From Hymenobacter sp. YIM 151500-1 (GTDB lineage Bacteria > Bacteroidota > Bacteroidia > Cytophagales > Hymenobacteraceae), in assembly GCF_025979885.1 (NCBI RefSeq), contig NZ_CP110139.1:1798001-1862000 (forward strand): 64,000 nt of DNA, in the 5' to 3' direction. A model generated the notes under the pieces. That model was given only the letters and a program-made list of their open reading frames with translations. It did not search any database and was not told the origin of the DNA. Positions 32,793 through 40,567 of this stretch are shown in pieces. The number at the start of each line of letters is the position of its first letter. The stretch's first letter is position 1. Both the position numbers and the translations under genes were made by a program.

Positions 32793-33440
32793 ATGAGATT
32801 TCAAAAAATCAGGGGCATTAAGAGAAGAAACAGAAGTATTCGCAAGTGGGTGAGCAACAACCTAACCTGTCGATTTGATATACTGGAAAAATATCACGAA
32901 GACCATTGCGACATTGTAGTTCATCCCTGGTGCGATATTTCACTAATTAATAGTGCGATTCCCGTACCTCGTGGAGCAACCAAGCTTCTGATGTTGAAGG
33001 GTTTGATCGAAATATACCATGCTTGGAAGCAGCAATTAAATACGTATGGCGAACCTTATTACTTGAAGATATGGCTGTTTGAACCCAGGTTTGAGCTTTC
33101 AAGAGTTATGTGTGCTATTAATAGGATAAAACAGCAACGGGAATCAGAAATTACTGGCTTTCAGATAGGTGCATTGCCAAATAATGTTTTTACTTCTGCA
33201 CAGCCCTATCTAAAAGATTTCACTTGGTCTCGTATAGACGACCAGGATTTTCACAGTAATGACGACCTGGGGACACCGGATAATTATGTGAGTTTTGACG
33301 CTTATTTAGAAGATAAAAAATGGATAGAAAAAATCATGAGCAGAACTCCACATACCATTACTAAACGCCAAAACAGTAATGGTACAATTAGCCTAATCTA
33401 CGGTTTTCGCCGGGGCAGCTTGTGGGTAGGCGAGGCATAG
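32793..33440 (+). CDS. AT-rich orphan protein inside the biotin cluster
   Basis: A 215-residue protein with base composition and codon use clearly unlike its neighbours (frequent A/T third positions such as aaa, att, gat, tat). N-terminus very basic (MRFQKIRGIKRRNRSIRKW), no signal peptide or membrane helix. Visible blocks are CDIVVHPWCDISLINSAIPVP, YYLKIWLFEPRFELSRVMCAINRIK, FTWSRIDDQDF and a C-terminal YGFRRGSLWVGEA. I do not recognise a family. It is flanked on the left by a family C palindrome and separates bioF from bioD, which suggests insertion by transfer. Function unknown. Confidence 0.8.
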   Translation: MRFQKIRGIKRRNRSIRKWVSNNLTCRFDILEKYHEDHCDIVVHPWCDISLINSAIPVPRGATKLLMLKGLIEIYHAWKQQLNTYGEPYYLKIWLFEPRFELSRVMCAINRIKQQRESEITGFQIGALPNNVFTSAQPYLKDFTWSRIDDQDFHSNDDLGTPDNYVSFDAYLEDKKWIEKIMSRTPHTITKRQNSNGTISLIYGFRRGSLWVGEA

Positions 33441-33490
33441 CAGCGTACTCAAACAAACGCCGGTACCCACCCCACCATTTCACTATTCCC

Positions 33491-34114
33491 TTGGAAAAGC
33501 TCTTTATCACCGGCATCGGTACCGACGTGGGGAAAACCTTCGTCTCAGCCATTCTTACCGAAGCCCTGCAAGCCGATTACTGGAAGCCCGTGCAGGCCGG
33601 CCTGGAGCCCAGCACTGATGCCGGCACCGTGCGCAGCCTGGTCCAGAACCCTGTGAGCCGCTTCTGGCCCGAGCGGCACCGGCTGCACCTGCCTGCTTCG
33701 CCCCACGCCGCGGCTGCTGCTGAGGGCCTGACGTTGCAGCCGGTCGATTTTGAATTGCCCGCCACCGAAAATCACCTGCTGGTAGAAGGCGCGGGCGGCC
33801 TGCTGGTGCCCCTGGCGCCGGGTTTCCTGATTGCCGACCTGATTCAGCAGCTCGGGCTGGACGTGGTGGTGGTGTCGCGCAACTACCTGGGCTCCATTAA
33901 CCACACCCTGCTCACGCTGGAAGCCCTGCATAGTCGCGGCATCCGGGTGCGGGGCCTCGTGTTCAATGGGGAGCCGACACCGGCCACAGAAAGCTTTATT
34001 CAACAACACACCGGCGTGCCACTACTGCCCCGCGTGCGGCTGGAAACCGACGTGTCGCCGGCCGTAGTGAGCCGCTACGCTGCGGAGTTCCGACAGTGGT
34101 TCAAGGAAATGTAG
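33491..34114 (+). CDS. bioD: Dethiobiotin synthase BioD
   Basis: A 207-residue ATP-dependent carboxylase that closes the ureido ring of dethiobiotin. The P-loop GIGTDVGKT (8-16) is at the very N-terminus, and the switch region LLVEGAGGLLVPL follows the family closely. VVSRNYLGSINHTLLT corresponds to the usual 'vv.a..gLGtinht.Lt' block. The start is a TTG at 33491 (MEKLFITGIGTDVGKT), because upstream codons of the same frame overlap the end of the orphan gene and are not homologous. Sits between the orphan and bioA. Confidence 0.95.
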   Translation: MEKLFITGIGTDVGKTFVSAILTEALQADYWKPVQAGLEPSTDAGTVRSLVQNPVSRFWPERHRLHLPASPHAAAAAEGLTLQPVDFELPATENHLLVEGAGGLLVPLAPGFLIADLIQQLGLDVVVVSRNYLGSINHTLLTLEALHSRGIRVRGLVFNGEPTPATESFIQQHTGVPLLPRVRLETDVSPAVVSRYAAEFRQWFKEM

Positions 34115-34115
34115 T

Positions 34116-34217
34116 TTTCTCGCTGAGGTGCGCGGGGGATGCGCTGAGGTGCGCTGAGTTGTTCTGATAATCTATAAGAACAGCTCAGCGCATCCCTCCG
34201 CGAACCTCAGCGAGAAA
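34116..34217. repeat. Palindromic element, family G
   Basis: Begins two bases after the bioD stop. The left arm tttctcgctgaggtgcg...gcgctgag (34116-34148) pairs with ctcagcgcatcc...cctcagcgagaaa (34184-34217). A nine-base gtgcgctga duplication lies in the loop side. Confidence 0.75.
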
Positions 34218-34235
34218 TGGCGTCGGGGTTGGTTG

Positions 34236-34243
34236 TAGCTTTG
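34236..34243 (+). promoter_or_regulatory. Probable bioA promoter (-7 TAgcTTTG)
   Basis: A perfect TAnnTTTG match, 20 bp before the ATG of bioA. No convincing -33 element. Confidence 0.5.
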
Positions 34244-34263
34244 TGCGGCACTTTCCTTTGCTT

Positions 34264-35586
34264 ATGCCTACTCTTTCCGAACGGGACCACGCCGTGCTGT
34301 GGCACCCTTATACCCAGATGCAAACGGCCCCGCTGCCCATTCCCATAGTAAAGGGTGAAGGCAGCTGGCTGGTGGCCGAGGACGGTACCCGCTACCTCGA
34401 CGGCATATCGTCGTGGTGGACCAACCTGCACGGGCACGCCCACCTGCACATTGCCCGGCGCGTGAGCGAGCAGCTGCACACGCTGGAACACGTGCTGTTT
34501 GCCGGCTTCACTCATCCGCCCGCCGTGGAGCTGGCCGAGCAGCTGCTGGCCCTGCTGCCGCGCAACCAGGCCCGCGTGTTCTACTCCGACAATGGCTCAA
34601 CGGCCGTGGAAGTGGCCCTGAAAATGGCGTTGCAATACTTCCACAACCACGGCCAGCCCGAACGGCGCACCTTTCTGTGTTTTCGTGACTCCTACCACGG
34701 CGACACCTTCGGGGCCATGGCCGTGAGCAGCCGCGGGGTTTTCACGGCGCCGTTTTGGCCTTTACTGTTTGCGGTGGAGTTTATCGACGTGCCGGTGCTG
34801 GGCCGGGAGGCCGAGGTGCTGGCCCAGCTCGACGCCCTGCTCACGCGCCCCGATGTGGCGGGCTTTATCTTCGAGCCCCTGGTGCTGGGCACGGCGGGCA
34901 TGGTACTGTACGAGCCAGAAATTTTAAGTGAAATGCTGCGCCGCTGCCACCACCGCGGCGTACTCTGCATTGCCGACGAGGTGATGACCGGCTTCGGCCG
35001 CACGGGTCCGCTGTTTGCCTCGGAGGAGCTAACGGAGCAGCCCGACATCATGTGCTTTTCCAAGGGCCTGACCGGTGGCACCCTGGCCATGGGCCTGACC
35101 ACTTGCGCGGCTCCCATCTACGAGGCCTTTCTGAGTCAGGACAAGATGAAGGCCCTGTTCCACGGCCACTCTTACACCGCTAATCCCGTGGCCTGCGCCG
35201 CCGCTCTGGCGAGCCTGGAACTGACGCGGGCTGACGAATGCACCGAGCAGCGCCAGCGCATAGCGGCGGCCCACGCGGCGTTTCACCGGGAAATAGCAGG
35301 CCAGCCGGGCATCCGGGCTGTGCGGCACCGGGGCACCATCCTGGCCGTGGAGTACGACCCTGGCGAGGGCACCAGCTACTTCAGCCGCCTGCGTGACGCC
35401 TTCTACCAGCTGGCCCTGGACAAGCAGGTGGTGCTGCGGCCCCTGGGCAACGTGGTGTACCTGCTGCCGCCCTACTGCACTACCAATCAGGAGCTGGAGC
35501 TGCTCTACGCCGTGCTGCGCCGCATGCGGGAGCTGGTGCTCGACTTCACCCCCGCCCCCACCCTGCCCGAGTTTCTGCATGACTAG
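34264..35586 (+). CDS. bioA: Adenosylmethionine-8-amino-7-oxononanoate aminotransferase BioA
   Basis: A 440-residue class III PLP aminotransferase that uses S-adenosylmethionine as amino donor to form 7,8-diaminopelargonate. Characteristic parts are HPYTQM near the N-terminus, DGISSWWTNLHGHAH, FYSDNGSTAVEVALKMALQY, FRDSYHGDTFGAM, the PLP-facing Asp238 in CIADEVMTGFGRTG and the Schiff-base lysine K267 in CFSKGLTGG. Start chosen at MPTLSERDHAVLWHPY. Its last eight bases overlap the start of the ketoacyl synthase gene, so the two are co-transcribed and probably co-functional. Confidence 0.96.
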   Translation: MPTLSERDHAVLWHPYTQMQTAPLPIPIVKGEGSWLVAEDGTRYLDGISSWWTNLHGHAHLHIARRVSEQLHTLEHVLFAGFTHPPAVELAEQLLALLPRNQARVFYSDNGSTAVEVALKMALQYFHNHGQPERRTFLCFRDSYHGDTFGAMAVSSRGVFTAPFWPLLFAVEFIDVPVLGREAEVLAQLDALLTRPDVAGFIFEPLVLGTAGMVLYEPEILSEMLRRCHHRGVLCIADEVMTGFGRTGPLFASEELTEQPDIMCFSKGLTGGTLAMGLTTCAAPIYEAFLSQDKMKALFHGHSYTANPVACAAALASLELTRADECTEQRQRIAAAHAAFHREIAGQPGIRAVRHRGTILAVEYDPGEGTSYFSRLRDAFYQLALDKQVVLRPLGNVVYLLPPYCTTNQELELLYAVLRRMRELVLDFTPAPTLPEFLHD

Positions 35587-36814
35587 TGCCGACGAGGTGA
35601 TTCTGATTCGGGGTCGGGGCCGGGTGTCGGCGCTGGGGTGGCGGCCGGTACCGGACGCTCCGGCCGTTTCGCCCTTCACGGCCCATTCTAGCGGCTTGGT
35701 GGTGGCCGCTTTGCCCGCCGCAGCCGAAACGGCTGTGGCCGAGCTGCGCCGGTCTCAGCCAGCTTACCGCCAGCTCGACCGGACTGTGCTGCTGGCCCTG
35801 CTGGCTGCCCGCCAAGCCGCGGCCGAAGCGGGGTGGCCGGCAACGGTGGCAGAAGCTGCTGCTGCCGTCTCACCTCTCACCTCTCACTTCTCACCTCTCC
35901 CACTGGCCGTCAGCATCGGTAGCAGCCGCGGCGCCACCGGCCGGCTCGAAGCGTTTCACACCGAGTTCCTGGCCGATGGCACGGTGTCGGCCGCCGCTTC
36001 GCCCCTTACCACCCTGGGCAACGTGGCCAGCTGGGTGGCCTTCGATGCCGGGGCGGCGGGCGGGGCCGCCCTCAGCCATTCCAGCACGTGCAGCAGCGCC
36101 TTTCAGGCTTTGGGCAATGCCGTAGCCTGGCTGCGGGCCGGTATGGCCACGCGCTTTCTGGCCGGCGGCACCGAGGCTCCGCTTACCGATTTCACCCTGG
36201 CCCAGATGCGCGCTTTGGGCATCTACTCGCCCTTTCCGGCTGCCGAGTGGCCGTGCCGGCCGGGCGCGGGCCGGCCGTCTACGTTCGTGCTGGGTGAGGG
36301 CGCGGCCGTGTTTGCGCTGGAGAAAGTTGGGCGGGAGCAGTTGGACCAGGAGCTGGTGGCCGGTCTGCGGTTTGTGTTGGAAGCCGTAGGCTTTGGGTTT
36401 GAAACCATAGCCAGCAAAACCGGTCTTTCCTCCGACGGCCAACACTTTCAGCAGGCCATCCGGCAAGCCCTGACCCAAGCCGGCCGCACGCCCCACGACG
36501 TAGACGCCGTGGTGCTGCACAGCCCCGGCACACCCGCCGGCGACGCCGCCGAGCGGGCGGCATTGCGGGCCGTGTTTGGCGCCGAGTTGCCGCCGCTGCT
36601 GTCGAATAAGTGGCTGCTGGGGCACACGCTGGGCGCTTCCGGCGCCCTGAGCCTGGACTTCGCTTTGCACGTGCTCGAAACCCAGCAGTGGCCCGCCGCG
36701 CCCTTCACTACGGACCTGGCGCCGGGCTCATCCCGCCCGATTCAGCGGGTGCTGGTGAATGCAGCGGGGTTTGGGGGCAACGCGGCCAGCGTGCTGGTAA
36801 GCCGGCTGCTGTAG
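35579..36814 (+). CDS. Beta-ketoacyl synthase-like enzyme linked to biotin genes
   Basis: A 411-residue thiolase-fold condensing enzyme of the KAS I/II type. The nucleophile is C171 in SSTCSSAF, with H314 in LHSPGTPAGD, K344 in SNKWLLGH and H349. The Cys-His-Lys-His set is thus intact, although the N-terminal 100 residues are poorly conserved. Overlap with bioA argues for a role in biotin or pimelate supply, for example acyl-chain elongation of the pimeloyl moiety. The substrate is an inference. Residues 98-109 are encoded by a tandem TCTCACC heptamer array. Its stop codon lies in a family C palindrome. Confidence 0.88.
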   Translation: MTSADEVILIRGRGRVSALGWRPVPDAPAVSPFTAHSSGLVVAALPAAAETAVAELRRSQPAYRQLDRTVLLALLAARQAAAEAGWPATVAEAAAAVSPLTSHFSPLPLAVSIGSSRGATGRLEAFHTEFLADGTVSAAASPLTTLGNVASWVAFDAGAAGGAALSHSSTCSSAFQALGNAVAWLRAGMATRFLAGGTEAPLTDFTLAQMRALGIYSPFPAAEWPCRPGAGRPSTFVLGEGAAVFALEKVGREQLDQELVAGLRFVLEAVGFGFETIASKTGLSSDGQHFQQAIRQALTQAGRTPHDVDAVVLHSPGTPAGDAAERAALRAVFGAELPPLLSNKWLLGHTLGASGALSLDFALHVLETQQWPAAPFTTDLAPGSSRPIQRVLVNAAGFGGNAASVLVSRLL

Positions 36815-36930
36815 AGACGCGGCCCTTGGCTACGCCTTCCTACGGTTCGCGTCTCCGCGTCCGCGCCGTTAGAACGGTACCAGCCGTTCAACGACAAGAC
36901 GCAAGACGCAAGATGTTGCGTCTCTATACC
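36810..36930. repeat. Palindromic element, family C (copy 3)
   Basis: Left end ctgtagagacgcgg overlaps the last codons of the ketoacyl synthase and provides its TAG. It contains the same tggctacgccttcctacggttcgcg insert as the copy at 15779. The right end is gacgcaagatgttgcgtctcta, a hairpin of its own. Confidence 0.8.
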
Positions 36931-37036
36931 GCCCTGTCGATTTGCGCTAAGCATCAATTCGCTACACAGCCTATCTTCAGGGCCGCAACGGTGCGGCTGC
37001 TCCTTACGTCTCTACCCCGTCACAACCAACCTTCCT

Positions 37037-38398
37037 ATGCGTCGCGCTACCTTCTCTCTGCTGCTTTCCCTTGGCCTTGCAGCTTCGGCACTGGCCCAAA
37101 CCCAGCCGGCTTCTACTCCTGACCCGCTTATCCGACAGATGGTGGAGGAAATTTCGGAAAAGAACCTGCGCGACGACATCGACAAGCTGGTGAGCTTCGG
37201 CACGCGCCACACCCTGAGCGACACCAAAAGCAAGAAGCGCGGCATCGGGGCGGCCCGCAACTGGGTGCAGCAGGAGCTGGAGAAGTACAGCAAAGCCAGC
37301 GGGGGGCGCCTGAAAGTAGTGCAGGACACGTTCACCATTAAGCCCGACGGCCGCCGCATCGACCGGCCCGTGCTCATGGCCAACGTCATGGCCACCCTGC
37401 CCGGCACCGACCCCACCGACAAGCGCGTGTTTATCGTGAGCGGGCACATCGACTCGCGGGTGTCGGACGTGATGAACGCCACGGCCGACGCCCCCGGCGC
37501 CAACGACGACGGCTCAGGCACGGTGGCCGTGATGGAGCTGGCCCGCGTGATGAGCAAGCAGCAGTTTCCGGCCACCATCATTTTCGTGGCGGTGCAGGGC
37601 GAGGAGCAGGGGCTCTACGGCTCCACCCACCTGGCCAAGCGGGCCAAGAAAGAAGGCTGGAACCTCGTGGCCATGCTCAACAACGACATCATGGGCAACT
37701 CCACCGGCCACGACCCCGAAATCAAGGCGCCCACCAAGCTACGCGTGTTCAGCGAGGGCGTGCCCGCCGCCGAAACGCCCGACGAGGCCAGGCTGCGCCG
37801 CACCCTGAGCAGCGAAAACGACTCGCCCAGCCGCAACCTGGCCCGCTACGCCCGCACCGCCACCCAGCTCTACGTGCCCGGCCACGAGGTAGTGCTGGAG
37901 TACCGCCCCGACCGGTTCCTGCGCGGCGGCGACCATACGCCCTTCAACCAGCAAGGCTTCACGGCGGTGCGCTTTACGGAGATGAACGAGGACTTCCGCC
38001 ACCAGCACCAGGACCTGCGCCAGGAAAACGGCACCGAGTACGGCGACCTGGCCAAGTTCATGGACTTCGCCTACCTGCGCCGCAACACGGGCGTCAATCT
38101 GGCCATCTTGGCTAACCTGGCCCTGGCCCCTCCTGCTCCCGAAAACGTGGGCGTGCTCACCGCCGAACTTACCAACCGCACCCAGCTGCAATGGCAGGCC
38201 CCCGCAGCCGGCGAAAAACCAGCCGGCTACTACGTGCTTATGCGCGAAACCAGCGCCCCGGAGTGGCAGCAGAAGTTCTTCGTGACGGACACCAAAGCCG
38301 AGTTGCCCTTCAACAAGGACAACTACATCTTCGGCGTGGTGTCCGTTGACGCCCAGGGCCACGAGAGCCTGCCGGTGCTGCCCAAGCCGGTGCGGTAG
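37037..38398 (+). CDS. M28 family zinc aminopeptidase
   Basis: A 453-residue secreted peptidase with signal peptide MRRATFSLLLSLGLAASALAQ. The metal-ligand and catalytic residues of family M28 are present: H137 (SGHIDS), D157 (GANDDGSG), E189/E190 (QGEEQG), D217 (NNDIMG) and the His in GGDHTPF. About the last 85 residues (ENVGVLTAELTNRTQLQWQAP...YYVLMRETSAPEWQQKFFVTDT) form a fibronectin III-like module. Probably a periplasmic or secreted aminopeptidase releasing N-terminal residues. Monocistronic with a clear terminator. Confidence 0.92.
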   Translation: MRRATFSLLLSLGLAASALAQTQPASTPDPLIRQMVEEISEKNLRDDIDKLVSFGTRHTLSDTKSKKRGIGAARNWVQQELEKYSKASGGRLKVVQDTFTIKPDGRRIDRPVLMANVMATLPGTDPTDKRVFIVSGHIDSRVSDVMNATADAPGANDDGSGTVAVMELARVMSKQQFPATIIFVAVQGEEQGLYGSTHLAKRAKKEGWNLVAMLNNDIMGNSTGHDPEIKAPTKLRVFSEGVPAAETPDEARLRRTLSSENDSPSRNLARYARTATQLYVPGHEVVLEYRPDRFLRGGDHTPFNQQGFTAVRFTEMNEDFRHQHQDLRQENGTEYGDLAKFMDFAYLRRNTGVNLAILANLALAPPAPENVGVLTAELTNRTQLQWQAPAAGEKPAGYYVLMRETSAPEWQQKFFVTDTKAELPFNKDNYIFGVVSVDAQGHESLPVLPKPVR

Positions 38399-38429
38399 AA
38401 AGCAGACGTATCCACTTCTTGTTCACTGC

Positions 38430-38455
38430 AAGGCGCAACCATCAGGTTGCGCCTT
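38430..38455 (+). terminator. Intrinsic terminator of the M28 peptidase gene
   Basis: A perfect 11-bp stem (aaggcgcaacc / ggttgcgcctt), 4-nt loop, then TTTT. Confidence 0.88.
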
Positions 38456-38782
38456 TTCGCTGTTGGAGCCTGGCCATCAGCTCTGGGGTCTGGCGTGTTC
38501 AAGGGTAGCTCATGCACAACAGCTTTCTGACCAGTGTAAACCAAGGTTACTGTGTCGTATCCTCCCTCCTCACTGAGAGAGCAAAAGGAGATAAGCTAGT
38601 GGACTTTTCAATTTTTATGTTCTTATATCAATATTTATTTGACTTAAATGAATACTAAGCCTACTTTCACGAGGGTCGTTTGTCTGCTGAAAATATCTAC
38701 TCTCCACTAAGGCAACCTTTCTAGGCTAAGGGTGCTCACCCATACAGTGTTCTGTTTCACTTTCTATAATCCTTTTCTTTCT
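38456..38782. other. Intergenic, AT-rich, no gene seen
   Basis: About 330 bp, AT-rich around 38595-38690, just ahead of the T9SS protein gene. It probably holds that gene's promoter and leader, but no clear TAnnTTTG is found. Short frames here look like chance. Confidence 0.4.
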
Positions 38783-40138
38783 ATGAAAAAAACTGTACTT
38801 ACCGCGCTTAGCGTGGTCTGCCTGAGCTTGAACGCCTGGGCTCAATGGGTAAACCAACCGATTACTTTCGCTAACCGCCGGGCAGTGCCTCTGCTGTTGA
38901 GGGTGGTGGATAACTCCACTGTGTGGACTGTCGGTGAACCTGTGGAAGAGGGGTATGCAACTCCGCAGCTAGCACGCACAACGGATGGCGGCCAAACCTG
39001 GACGGTCACCACCTTGCCCGTAGATGCAGCAAACCGGGAAAGCGTTACCGGTCTTAGTGCTATCAGCGCTTCTACCGCTTGGGTGGTTACGTCCATTATC
39101 GACGGTAATGGCGGCCGAATTCTGCACACCACCGACGGCGGCCAGACCTGGACTCCGCAGGGTACGGGTACGGCATTCGTTAACTCTAGGAGCTTTCCGG
39201 GCTTTGTTCATTTCTTTTCGGCTACCGAGGGCGTAGCAGGCGGAGAGCAGCTTACCGCAACCGGCAGCTTTGAGCTATACCGCACCACCGATGGCGGCCA
39301 GACCTGGACACCAGTAACCGGGACTCCCCCGAGCCTGGAAGATGAGAGTTTAAGCGTGTTTAAACCCACGGTGGCTGGCAACTCCATCTGGGTTCTTACG
39401 GATGAAGGCCGGGTACTTCGTTCCCCCGACCGGGGCCTTACCTGGACCATCACGCAAGTGCCGGCAGCAGGTGAGCCCACGGGACTGGCCTTTCGGGATG
39501 AGCAAAACGGGCTACTCTCAGTTCTCGACGAGGACGGTACCCAACACGGCCTGTTTAGCACCACTGATGGCGGCCAGACCTGGACGCAAGTCACCTACAC
39601 CGGACCCCTGCACGGCATAGGCCTGAGCGCTGTTCCTGGCACCAACCAATACGTTTCTACGGGCAGCGACCTTGGCAATGACGACCAAGGCTCGTCCTAT
39701 TCTCGTGACAACGGGCAGACGTGGGTGGCGCTGGAGAACACCATCAACCACCTGACGGTAAGCTTTATCAGCCCCACAGTAGGCTGGTCAGGTAGCATTG
39801 GTTTTGAGAATGATGACGATATCGTAGGCAATGGCGTAAACCGGTTTACGGGCACGGTCCTTACTACTCGGTCGGGGATTGATGCTGCGCTTCAGGCCAG
39901 TTTACAGGTAGTTCCCAACCCGGCCTTGGGCGGCCACACGACGCTACGTGCGCCCCGGCCGCTGGGTGGTCCGGCCCAGGTGCGGGTACTGGACGTAACC
40001 GGCCGCCTGGTTCGTACGAATACCTGGACCGGCACTGCTGCCCTCGATCTGGACCTTAGCCGGGAGAAGGCAGGCGTATACCTCTTGGAAGTAACAACCA
40101 GCGCCGGCACGGCCCGCCAGAAGCTGGAGGTTCAGTGA
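38783..40138 (+). CDS. T9SS-secreted protein with Asp-box (BNR/photosystem II-stability-like) repeats
   Basis: A 451-residue exported protein, MKKTVLTALSVVCLSLNAWAQ signal. The body is a beta-propeller with Asp-box repeats: TTDGGQTWT occurs four times (about residues 68, 130, 185 and 270) with degenerate forms SPDRGLTWT and SRDNGQTWV. The DNA encoding the perfect copies is also nearly identical. The C-terminal about 75 residues are a T9SS type A sorting domain: LQVVPNPALGGHTTL, VRVLDVTGRLVRT and KAGVYLLEVTT. Such proteins resemble sialidase- or YCF48-like propellers without evident catalytic residues. Probably a surface-exposed or released propeller. Confidence 0.88.
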   Translation: MKKTVLTALSVVCLSLNAWAQWVNQPITFANRRAVPLLLRVVDNSTVWTVGEPVEEGYATPQLARTTDGGQTWTVTTLPVDAANRESVTGLSAISASTAWVVTSIIDGNGGRILHTTDGGQTWTPQGTGTAFVNSRSFPGFVHFFSATEGVAGGEQLTATGSFELYRTTDGGQTWTPVTGTPPSLEDESLSVFKPTVAGNSIWVLTDEGRVLRSPDRGLTWTITQVPAAGEPTGLAFRDEQNGLLSVLDEDGTQHGLFSTTDGGQTWTQVTYTGPLHGIGLSAVPGTNQYVSTGSDLGNDDQGSSYSRDNGQTWVALENTINHLTVSFISPTVGWSGSIGFENDDDIVGNGVNRFTGTVLTTRSGIDAALQASLQVVPNPALGGHTTLRAPRPLGGPAQVRVLDVTGRLVRTNTWTGTAALDLDLSREKAGVYLLEVTTSAGTARQKLEVQ

Positions 40139-40170
40139 AGCGTCGCCACCTCGCGGCCACTTTTCGCACT

Positions 40171-40198
40171 AGCCCTGCTCCCGCCCTGGAGCAGGGCT
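40171..40198 (+). terminator. Intrinsic terminator
   Basis: A perfect 11-bp stem (agccctgctcc / ggagcagggct), 6-nt loop, then five T. Ends the propeller gene. Confidence 0.9.
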
Positions 40199-40567
40199 TT
40201 TTCTTGTTTGTTGCCGCCCGGAAATGAGTTGTTGGGAATGCCGCTCTAACTTAATTCATGGGGTACGCATCAATTTTTTAGGGCGACTTTTGGAAGTAAG
40301 GGCCAGCGCACCCGTACTTGCGCCCGCAAATCCGGCTAATTGGCTGACCGTTTTTCACCCAATGACCTGCTCTGTACGCTCTGCTGTTGCTCCGTTGTGG
40401 CCGATACTGGCTGGTGGGGCGGGCACGTGTATGCTGGTCAAGAAATGCAAGAAACGGTTTCCGGCCTGACCGTCGCACCTGCTTGTTGCATCCTTAACTG
40501 CTTCAACTGAACCTCCTAGCGCCGGTCCTGACCCAGGGCCGGCGCTTTTTCTGTACTCTCTACCCCT
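40199..40567. other. Intergenic before lysC, no convincing gene
   Basis: 369 bp between two terminators. A frame of 81 codons (40224-40469, MSCWECRSN...) has no homologous character and atypical codon use. The only clear structure is the hairpin at 40518-40546. Confidence 0.4.
40518..40546 (+). terminator. Second terminator-like hairpin, just upstream of lysC
   Basis: Stem agcgccggtcc / ggccggcgct with a run of five T after it, ending 18 bp before the lysC ATG. It could be a leader attenuator of lysC or the terminator of an unseen transcript between 40199 and 40518. Confidence 0.6.

Noticed and set aside
40224..40469. 81-codon frame before lysC
   Set aside because: No homologous character, no signal peptide, atypical codon use. 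It is described only as intergenic.
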